A DNA stretch of 7,380 nucleotides, taken from the NCBI GenBank assembly GCA_003694775.1, contig RFJV01000349.1, positions 1-7,380 of the forward strand, given 5' to 3'. Shown piece after piece: positions 1 to 4,942 of this stretch. This DNA is from Chloroflexota bacterium. GTDB taxonomy: Bacteria > Chloroflexota > Anaerolineae > 4572-78 > J111. Within the stretch, counting starts at the first letter, position 1; each line of letters opens with the position of its first letter. Made by a program: the position numbers and the translations under genes. Below the pieces are notes generated by a model that had not been told where the DNA came from, searched no databases, and was given only the letters and a program-made list of their open reading frames with translations.

Positions 1-779
1 CCCTGACGCAGAAAGTCCACCGCGGTATAGCCCTGGGCAAAGGCCTGCTCAAAGATTTGCCGGGTATGGAACCGCCAGCGCAGGGCCAGGTCGGGATTGG
101 CGGTTTTCAGGGCGTCGATATCCGCCGGGACCTGCACCAGGCAGGCATCGGACGCAGGCGGCGCGAATTCGTCCGGGGGAACCGGCAGGCCGTCCTCAAA
201 ACGGGCCGGGTTCAGCACCGGGCAGTCCGGGGGCCATGTCTCCGGCTGGTCGCCCTCCAGCCGGCGGCGGACATGCTCCGAGGCAATCCACCAGTCCACG
301 CGGAACCGGTCGGAGGGGAGGCCGCGGTTAATTTCGTCGCGCATTTCGCCGTACAGGTTGCGGTAGCAGGTGTTTGCCACCGCGCCCAGCTTGTGCAGGT
401 TAAAGCGGGCGTTGCGCCCCTGCAGGGGGTCATACGTCCAGGTAATCAGCTCGACCCCCATCGCCAGGACGGCCTCGCGCTGGGCCAGCTTGATGCGGTA
501 GCCCAGACCGCTGTTCTGGTACGCCGGCAGAACACCCACCTGGTGGGAAGCCAGCTTCCACCGTCCATCAGCAGTGCGGCCCAGAAACCCAAAACCGAAC
601 CCCACCGGCTGACCGTCCGGGGCACGGACTAACATCACCACCCCGCCCTCCTTGGCCGCGGTCAGCAGGACGTGGTCGGGCGTTACCTCAACCGGGCGAG
701 ACCCCCAGATGTCTACCTGCAGTTGTTCGATGATTCGGCACTCTTCGATGGTTGAAACCGGGGTGATAATCCAGGACAT
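1..779 (-). CDS. GNAT-superfamily acyltransferase (COG3375-like), 3' end cut by window edge
   Basis: Likely transfers an acyl group from acyl-CoA to an amino group in the cytoplasm; the substrate is unknown. I translated it by hand: 259 complete codons, starting MSWIITPVST, open to the window edge. Residues about 75-105 form the acyl-CoA binding region: strand HQVGVLP (79-85), then QNSGLG (88-93) in the Q/R-x-x-G-x-G/A position. Further on, ITWTYDPLQGRNARFNLHKL (112-131) and the CYRNLYG segment resemble the predicted acetyltransferase group COG3375. The ATG at 777-779 is supported by GGAGG six bases upstream and a strong promoter. From memory of the family, only a short C-terminal piece is missing. 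Some relatives lie beside o-succinylbenzoate synthase or N-succinylamino acid racemase genes, and one such GNAT is a D-amino acid N-succinyltransferase. The neighbour that would test this is outside the window. Family call is good; substrate is unknown. Confidence 0.85.
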   Translation of the reverse strand, partial: MSWIITPVSTIEECRIIEQLQVDIWGSRPVEVTPDHVLLTAAKEGGVVMLVRAPDGQPVGFGFGFLGRTADGRWKLASHQVGVLPAYQNSGLGYRIKLAQREAVLAMGVELITWTYDPLQGRNARFNLHKLGAVANTCYRNLYGEMRDEINRGLPSDRFRVDWWIASEHVRRRLEGDQPETWPPDCPVLNPARFEDGLPVPPDEFAPPASDACLVQVPADIDALKTANPDLALRWRFHTRQIFEQAFAQGYTAVDFLRQ

Positions 780-785
780 CGGCGT

Positions 786-790
786 CCTCC
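786..790 (-). promoter_or_regulatory. Ribosome binding site of the GNAT gene
   Basis: GGAGG on the minus strand, six bases before the ATG at 777-779. It fixes this start and supports the gene as real. Confidence 0.75.
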
Positions 791-810
791 AAAAGCGAAG
801 GATGCCCCAT

Positions 811-839
811 ACTATAACCGCCAACGGCATAGATGTCAA
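811..839 (-). promoter_or_regulatory. Sigma70-type promoter for the GNAT gene
   Basis: On the minus strand, a perfect -35 box TTGACA (834-839) is followed after exactly 17 bases by TATAGT (811-816), one base off the consensus -10. Transcription would start near 804, giving a leader of about 25 bases with the GGAGG site inside it. A small dyad CCAA-A-TTGG (841-849) lies directly upstream of the -35 box and could be a regulator site, which is only a guess. Confidence 0.8.
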
Positions 840-846
840 TCCAAAT

Positions 847-924
847 TGGGGATTAGAGATTGGAGATTGGAGATTGATAACTCTAAACTCCCCAACTCAT
901 CAACTCTCAAACTCATTAACTCCC
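847..924. repeat. Short-period tandem repeat tract (7-mers then 8-mers) between divergent promoters
   Basis: Two back-to-back tracts. The first has four 7-base units: GATTAGA, GATTGGA, GATTGGA, GATTGAT (851-878). The second has the core AACTC at 879, 886, 894, 902, 910 and 918, so spacing is 7 and then 8 repeatedly, with variable bases between cores. The edges of the first tract and the start of the second are near-complementary: TGGGGATTAGAG (847-858) against CTCTAAACTCCCCA (881-894), differing by two inserted bases. The tract could therefore fold into a hairpin. It lies between the two divergent promoters and codes for nothing plausible. It resembles in style the heptameric STRR repeats of cyanobacteria, without shared origin being implied. 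Confidence 0.8.
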
Positions 925-942
925 ATATTTACATAATACGAG

Positions 943-971
943 TTGCAGTATCATCGCCAATCGGGTATAAT
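943..971 (+). promoter_or_regulatory. Sigma70-type promoter for the SurA-like lipoprotein gene
   Basis: TTGCAG (943-948), a 17-base spacer, then a perfect TATAAT (966-971). The predicted start is near 978, giving a leader of about 75 bases before the ATG at 1055. It is divergent from the GNAT promoter at 811-839, and the repeat tract lies between them. Confidence 0.75.
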
Positions 972-1002
972 GGATAGAAGGGATTTTATAGACGGTTACT
1001 AT

Positions 1003-1035
1003 ATTTTGTGGCTCCCGACCGGCACAGCACAAAAT
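1003..1035 (+). promoter_or_regulatory. Hairpin in the 5' leader of the lipoprotein gene
   Basis: ATTTTGTG (1003-1010) and CACAAAAT (1028-1035) are perfect 8-base inverted repeats. With one bulged G the stem extends two more pairs (CT with AG), leaving a loop of about 12 bases. It sits inside the predicted leader, between the transcription start and the ribosome binding site (GGAGG, 1047-1051). It has no following U-run, so it is not an intrinsic terminator. It may affect mRNA stability or translation, or be a dyad operator. No known riboswitch class is recognised. Confidence 0.45.
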
Positions 1036-1054
1036 GTAGAGCCAGCGGAGGGCG

Positions 1055-1714
1055 ATGGGGTATCGAATCCTGGTTATATTAGCGGTCATAATCCTGCTCG
1101 GCGGATGCCGGGAAACGAGTGAAGACATTGCTCCGCTTTCGGCAGACGCAGTAGCTCCGCTGGCGGGTCTGCCTGCCGGGGGAGCAGAGGAGCCGGTACG
1201 GCAGGCGCGTGCCGTGGCGGTGGTCAACGGGCGGATTATCACCGAATCGGCATACCGGCAGGAGGTGAACCGTCGTCTGCGGGCCGCGGCGGCTCTTCTG
1301 TCTGATAATGTTGACACCCTGCCGCCGGAGACGGTCAAAGCCGTGGAACAGCAAGCCATCGACACCCTGATTGACCGGCTCATCCTGGAAGAGCAGGCCG
1401 CCAAGCTGGGTCTGCTCCCCACCGAGGCAGAGATTGACGCCCATCTCCAAGACAGCATTGCCCAAAGCAACGGTCAGTTTGACGAATGGCTGGCCCGCAA
1501 CCAGCTTTCGGTACAGGCATACCGGGACATTCTGCGTGCCCAAATCATCGCCGCCCGCCTGCACCAGGTGGCCGGACGTCTGCCGGATTTGACGGTCGAA
1601 GAGAATACCGGTGGGGCTGTAGCGGATGACCTGCCGGCAGAGGTCGTTCATCAAAAATTTTCCGCCTGGCTGAAAGAACTGCGCCGGTCGGCCCGGATTG
1701 AACTGTACCGGTAA
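1055..1714 (+). CDS. SurA N-terminal-domain lipoprotein lacking a PPIase domain
   Basis: Probable membrane-anchored chaperone-like protein acting outside the cytoplasm. Residues 1-18 are a lipoprotein signal peptide ending in lipobox L15-G16-G17-C18. A short flexible segment follows, then a SurA/PrsA-type N-domain from about 52: VAVVNGRIIT (54-63), a helical body, and IDTLIDRLILEEQAAKLGLL (102-121). The tail FSAWLKELRRSARIEL (202-217) resembles the end of SurA/PrsA foldases. The parvulin peptidyl-prolyl isomerase domain usually found between these parts is absent: only about 20 residues (180-200) fill the place, so isomerase activity is unlikely. An in-frame TAG at 1037-1039 makes ATG 1055 the first possible start; GGAGG (1047-1051) is close, with three bases between. 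It has its own promoter and is the first of three rightward exported-protein genes. The client protein is unknown. Confidence 0.8.
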   Translation: MGYRILVILAVIILLGGCRETSEDIAPLSADAVAPLAGLPAGGAEEPVRQARAVAVVNGRIITESAYRQEVNRRLRAAAALLSDNVDTLPPETVKAVEQQAIDTLIDRLILEEQAAKLGLLPTEAEIDAHLQDSIAQSNGQFDEWLARNQLSVQAYRDILRAQIIAARLHQVAGRLPDLTVEENTGGAVADDLPAEVVHQKFSAWLKELRRSARIELYR

Positions 1715-1715
1715 A

Positions 1716-1820
1716 ATATCGGCCGCGATTTTTATATCCTTTTTTCGTCCTTTTGCCGGTTTTGTGGTAGGATGATGGTCGCAAAATTCCGAAAAAGGAC
1801 AGTACTATCGCGACCGATAT
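1716..1820. repeat. Inverted repeat spanning the intergenic region and the next start codon
   Basis: The stretch 1716-1729 is the reverse complement of 1807-1820 at 13 of 14 positions (the mismatch pairs C1723 with A1813). The right arm ends in the first two bases of the next gene's ATG (1819-1821); the left arm begins two bases after the preceding TAA. A second, A/T-rich pair is nested inside: 1737-1747 (TCCTTTTTTCG) against 1790-1799 (CGAAAAAGGA). In a read-through transcript the outer pair would tie up the start of the next gene; a transcript starting inside would be free of it. No clear promoter is seen inside: TAGGAT (1768-1773) is a possible -10 box with only a weak upstream partner. 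Confidence 0.5.
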
Positions 1821-3165
1821 GGAACAACCGAAAAAAAACACTCGCCGGTTAGGGCTGATACTGGCCGGGAGCACATTTGCGGTACTGGCCCTGATTCTGG
1901 TGGTCAGCCTGACGGCCTACTACCTGACCAACCGGGAGACCGCCCCGCAAACCAGCATCATTACCGGAGTTGGACCGCTGGATATGGTCTCCCCGGACCG
2001 CATCGACCCGGCCCTGGCTCTGGCAGGGCTGGGAGGAATGGCGGACATCGAGGTTATCCGGCAGGCGGTTGACCAGGCGAGACCGGAAACCGCCCTGGCG
2101 GGGGTGCTCTACCAGCCGCAGTTGACCGACCGCCAGACAGCCGGAAGCTTCTTGCAGTTGGCCCGCATTTTCTCCGCCGGAGAGAAGCCTTCGCCGGAGG
2201 CAGTGGGCAAGGCGGTGTTCTGCTACCGGTCCGCCGGGAATACGGCCATTCTCAGCCCCGACTTGCCGGACGCGGCCCGGGCAGATATATTTATTCAGGT
2301 CGGTGAAGGTCTGGTGGGAGTGGGTCAACCGGAATGGGCAAAATTTTATTTACAGCAGGCTCTGACCATTGCCCGGCACAGCCCGTATTTACAGGCCGCC
2401 CAGCGCAGAACCATTTTCCAGCGTCTGCACCAGAACTACCTGGCCCTGGGAGAACGGGAACTGGCCCGAACCAGCCTGAACCTGAGCGCGAACCCGCCCT
2501 CCATCGGCAAGGCCGACCTTCTGCCGCCGGTTCTGCCGCCGGTAGAGCCGGTCGCCTTACCGGCAGAGGTGCAGGAAGCCGAGGCGAACCGCTGGCTCCG
2601 GGCGCAGGAACTGGCGGCAAATATGGTGGAGCTGGGCGGCAAAGCCCCCAGAGACCGGATTACGGCCCTGAAAGAGGCTCTGCTGGAGGAAGACCGGCTC
2701 AAGTCGGAGTTTCTGGCGCAGTCATACGAAAACGAAACCCGGCTGTCGAAAAGAATCGACATCACCGCGGCCCGGATTAACTGGCTCACCCTCAAATACC
2801 GGACGGCGCGCCGCGGGTACGGTTTGAGTCTGGTGCCGGAGTGGGAAGCCCAGTCTGACCAGCTCCGGACCGAGCTAACCAAATCCTACGAGCGGCTCTT
2901 TGCCCTGTACGCCGACCTGGTCATTGCCCTGCCAGAAGTGTCGCAGATAGACCGGGCTATGTACGAAAAACTGCGCCGCGAGGTGCTGGCCGGCGAACTG
3001 GGGCGCTATCCCCGCTACCCGGAGGAACAGCGCCGCCAGCAGTTGGTCGACAGTGCCAGCCGGCTGGCCGAAACCCAACCGGAGCCGGGAATTTACATCG
3101 GCCTGGATACGGTCGGCGACAAGACGGTGTACTCGCTCAAGGCCATCCAGCCGGACAGCGAATGA
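1819..3165 (+). CDS. Membrane-anchored protein with TPR-like region, function unknown
   Basis: A 448-residue protein not assigned to a named family. The N-terminus is basic (MEQPKKNTRR), followed by one hydrophobic segment at about 11-36. It is therefore probably a signal anchor with the rest outside the cytoplasm. Residues about 105-225 are helical with TPR-like pairs, for example FIQVGEGLVGVGQPEWAKFY (158-177) and the YLAL-GERELARTSL stretch (207-220). A Pro-rich linker at 226-249 leads to a charged, mostly helical region (250-420) and a short beta-like end containing YIGLDTVGDKTVYSL (426-440). TPR folds bind proteins, so a scaffold role is a reasonable inference. The start has no good Shine-Dalgarno (AAGGA ends about 19 bases away). 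The next in-frame codon upstream that stops is TAG at 1768, with no ATG, GTG or TTG between. The gene follows the lipoprotein by 104 bases and precedes the Thr-Pro protein by 56, suggesting one operon or closely linked units. Confidence 0.8.
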   Translation: MEQPKKNTRRLGLILAGSTFAVLALILVVSLTAYYLTNRETAPQTSIITGVGPLDMVSPDRIDPALALAGLGGMADIEVIRQAVDQARPETALAGVLYQPQLTDRQTAGSFLQLARIFSAGEKPSPEAVGKAVFCYRSAGNTAILSPDLPDAARADIFIQVGEGLVGVGQPEWAKFYLQQALTIARHSPYLQAAQRRTIFQRLHQNYLALGERELARTSLNLSANPPSIGKADLLPPVLPPVEPVALPAEVQEAEANRWLRAQELAANMVELGGKAPRDRITALKEALLEEDRLKSEFLAQSYENETRLSKRIDITAARINWLTLKYRTARRGYGLSLVPEWEAQSDQLRTELTKSYERLFALYADLVIALPEVSQIDRAMYEKLRREVLAGELGRYPRYPEEQRRQQLVDSASRLAETQPEPGIYIGLDTVGDKTVYSLKAIQPDSE

Positions 3166-3205
3166 AAACCATCTACCGCTTCACTGCCCGCCGATAGCTT
3201 GTTGT

Positions 3206-3230
3206 AAGGAGATGAACAGCGATGAACAGG
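3206..3230 (+). promoter_or_regulatory. Ribosome binding site with adjacent 10-base duplication
   Basis: AAGGAG (3206-3211) lies ten bases before ATG 3222. The sequence GATGAACAG occurs twice in tandem with a 10-base period (3211-3219 and 3221-3229), so there are two ATGs, at 3212 and 3222. Only the second is in frame with the long protein. The first opens a different frame and overlaps the binding site, so it is unlikely to be used. Confidence 0.6.
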
Positions 3231-4064
3231 CTAGACAACCGCGTAACAACCGTTCTCCTATCAATGATGTTAGGGCTGACCATCCTTACCTGCCTGTGCT
3301 ATGCCACCATCTACATCCAGCCGAACGTTCCGTTTAACCCGCTCAGCCCTAACCGGGCCACGCTGGCCGCAGAAACGGCTGTCGCCTTACAACAGGCCGG
3401 CATTCCCCCGGCCCAGATTGCCACGCCGGACTTATCCTACCCGCCCACCTGGACCCCAACTCCTACCGGCACACCCTTCCCCACCAAAACCCCCACCGAC
3501 ACCCGCACACCCACACCAACTCGTACGCCAACCCCTACCCGGACCCCAACGCCCACCAAAACGTTTACCCCTACCCCGGTTCCGCCGCCGCCTACCAAAA
3601 CACCCACCCCTACCCCGTATCCGTACTACGTGGCCTCCCATTCCAGCGAAAACAACTGCGCAGACATCGGCCTGAAGGGAACGGTCAACGGTGTGGACGG
3701 TCTGCCGAAGGCGGGCGTCCAGATTCAATACGGCGAGGTGGGGGTTGCCGGAAGCCGGTTCAGCACCACCACCGACGCCAACGGTCGCTATGGGGCTTTA
3801 CTGCTCCCCGGCTCTAACAAGAGCGCGGCCAAACGGTCGCACACCTGGTACGCGTACATTGTGGAGAACGGCCAGCAGGTCAGCGAGCAGTTCCAGTTTA
3901 CCACCGACCCCATCTACGCCGACAACCCCTCCTACTGTAGCGGTATCGACCCCGACGAAGAGCGGGACGAGTTCCTGGATAAAGGATGCCTGCTGGACCC
4001 CTGCAAGAGCCGCGATTCGGTGCAAATCAAGGTTATCAACTGGCAGCAGAGAAATATTGATTGA
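3222..4064 (+). CDS. Surface-exposed protein: membrane anchor, Thr-Pro stalk, C-terminal four-cysteine domain
   Basis: A 280-residue protein with three parts. Residues about 9-31 form one hydrophobic segment (VTTVLLSMMLGLTILTCLCY), an uncleaved anchor or signal peptide. Residues about 68-133 are a Thr/Pro/Lys/Arg low-complexity stalk of TPTPT, TRTPT and PTKTP units, likely extended and possibly O-glycosylated. Residues about 145-277 look like a beta-rich domain. GLKGTVNGVDGLPKAGVQIQ (150-169) followed by TTTDANGRYGALLLPG (182-197) matches the pattern of carboxypeptidase-regulatory/Cna-B-like Ig-type domains. Four cysteines (146, 239, 256, 261) fall only in this part, suggesting two disulfides outside the cell. 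Such Thr-Pro stalks are common in Anaerolineae envelope proteins. Ligand and role are unknown. It is the third consecutive gene for an exported protein and is followed by a palindrome cluster. Confidence 0.8.
   Translation: MNRLDNRVTTVLLSMMLGLTILTCLCYATIYIQPNVPFNPLSPNRATLAAETAVALQQAGIPPAQIATPDLSYPPTWTPTPTGTPFPTKTPTDTRTPTPTRTPTPTRTPTPTKTFTPTPVPPPPTKTPTPTPYPYYVASHSSENNCADIGLKGTVNGVDGLPKAGVQIQYGEVGVAGSRFSTTTDANGRYGALLLPGSNKSAAKRSHTWYAYIVENGQQVSEQFQFTTDPIYADNPSYCSGIDPDEERDEFLDKGCLLDPCKSRDSVQIKVINWQQRNID
3441..3617 (+). repeat. Thr-Pro codon repeat tract within the stalk
   Basis: Degenerate period-6 repetition of ACN-CCN codons, interrupted by AAA/CGN codons, encodes the stalk (residues about 74-132). 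Synonymous codons vary between units (acc, aca, acg; cca, ccc, cct). This suggests selection for the protein repeat rather than a recent exact DNA expansion. Such tracts still change length readily. Confidence 0.7.
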
Positions 4065-4067
4065 GGG

Positions 4068-4158
4068 GTCTGTCCAAAATTTTTGGACAGACAGGGGGGT
4101 GCGGGGGGATTCCCCCCGAATCCCCCCAGGTTTGTCCAGAATTCCTAAAATTCTGGAC
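4068..4158. repeat. Cluster of three palindromes (REP- or MITE-like intergenic element)
   Basis: Three hairpins are packed into 91 bases starting four bases after the preceding stop codon. The first is GTCTGTCCAAAA (4068-4079), a central T, and its perfect complement (4081-4092). The second is GGGGGGATTC (4103-4112) and GAATCCCCCC (4118-4127) around CCCCC; an alternative pairing of the G6 runs (4094, 4103) with the C6 runs (4112, 4122) is also possible. The third is GTCCAGAATT (4134-4143) and AATTCTGGAC (4149-4158) around CCTAA. The outer hairpins share GTCCA...TGGAC ends, and TGGACA (4084-4089) can also pair with TGTCCA (4133-4138), closing the whole element. No hairpin is followed by a U-run. 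It may still act as a transcript end or processing signal between the stalk-protein and ATPase genes. Confidence 0.75.
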
Positions 4159-4186
4159 GCACCATGATTGAGCAAGGACGATATTT

Positions 4187-4942
4187 ATGACTATTCAGAA
4201 CAGCATTCGCGAACGGGCCAGATTATCCCTGGGCAACAAAGAACTGGACGAAATGGTCGGCGGTGGTTTGCTCAAAGGGACCGCCAATCTCGTGACCGGC
4301 GCGCCCGGCGTGGGTAAAACCACCCTGGGCCTGCAGTTTCTCATCAGCGGGGTAGAGACCGGACAGGCCGGTCTGCTGGTCTCGTTTGAGGAATTTCCCT
4401 CCTCCCTGCACCGGGACGCGCTTCAGCTTGGTTGGGATTTGAAAGCCCTGGAAAAAGAGGGCCTGTTCAAAATCATCTTTACCTCGCCGGAGGTTTTTCT
4501 GGGCAGTTTGAAATCCCCCGGCAGTCCCCTGACCGACACCCTGCGCGCCCTCTCGCCGGAGCGAGTGGTCATCGACAGTACGGCCCACTTCCAGCGCCTG
4601 ACCAACGACCCCTACGAACTGCGCGATATCTACAACACCCTGGTCAATGCCCTCAAACGGGAAGGAATGACCTCCATCCTGCTGGACGAGGCCGTGAACC
4701 TGCTGGCTGTTCAGGAAGGGCGGATGGCCTCCCTTCCCTTTGTGGTGGATACGGTCATCTTACTGCGCTACGTAGAAGTCGATAGCGCTATCCAGCGGGC
4801 CATCGCGGTGATGAAAATGCGGGGCAGTGCCCATCAGAAGGAGATTCGCCGCTACCAAATCCAGAAGGGCGGCATCAAACTCGGAGAGCCGTTTACCGGC
4901 AGGGAGGGCATTCTGTCCGGGATGACCCACCGCATTGGTTAA
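4187..4942 (+). CDS. Single-domain KaiC/RAD55-like RecA-superfamily ATPase
   Basis: A cytoplasmic 251-residue ATPase of the KaiC/RadA-like group (COG0467). Visible motifs are N-terminal LGNKELDEMVGGGLLKGT (15-32), typical of KaiC domain starts; Walker A GAPGVGKTT (38-46); the paired glutamates in SFEEFP (E68, E69) at the catalytic position; Walker B RVVIDST (126-132); and KMRGSAHQKEIRRYQI (210-225), matching the KaiC motif used in subunit contacts. Clock KaiC has two such domains (about 520 residues), so this is a half-size relative that probably forms rings. Relatives act in signalling or regulation, and the partner is not identifiable here. AAGGA (4174-4178) is eight bases before the ATG. 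No kaiA, kaiB, kinase or response regulator is in the window. Its stop overlaps that of the convergent YfhO gene by four bases. Confidence 0.9.
   Translation: MTIQNSIRERARLSLGNKELDEMVGGGLLKGTANLVTGAPGVGKTTLGLQFLISGVETGQAGLLVSFEEFPSSLHRDALQLGWDLKALEKEGLFKIIFTSPEVFLGSLKSPGSPLTDTLRALSPERVVIDSTAHFQRLTNDPYELRDIYNTLVNALKREGMTSILLDEAVNLLAVQEGRMASLPFVVDTVILLRYVEVDSAIQRAIAVMKMRGSAHQKEIRRYQIQKGGIKLGEPFTGREGILSGMTHRIG

Noticed and set aside
57..632. 191-codon plus-strand open frame within the GNAT gene
   Set aside because: Antisense to a recognisable acetyltransferase that has its own promoter and ribosome binding site.
851..924. CRISPR array
   Set aside because: Units are only 7-8 bases with no spacers of 30 or so bases, and no cas gene is present.
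1716..1735. Terminator after the lipoprotein gene (ATCG-GCCG-CGAT plus T5)
   Set aside because: The stem is only four pairs and the T-run is short; the longer pairing with 1807-1820 explains the sequence better.
2334..2780. 148-codon frames on both strands inside the TPR-like gene
   Set aside because: Low-complexity Gly/Pro/Arg or Ser/Arg-rich shadows. The 448-residue frame is continuous and has a coherent anchor and helical layout.
4094..4127. G-quadruplex
   Set aside because: Only two G6 runs lie close together, and each faces complementary C6 runs, so a hairpin is the more likely structure.
4068..4158. Classical intrinsic terminator
   Set aside because: Strong stems are present but none is followed by a U-run; the T-run at 4080-4084 lies within the first stem. 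Termination there is possible but not shown.
4187..4942. Circadian clock kaiC or archaellum arlH gene
   Set aside because: Clock KaiC has two ATPase domains with kaiA/kaiB partners, and no archaellum genes are visible. Only the single-domain family call is supported.
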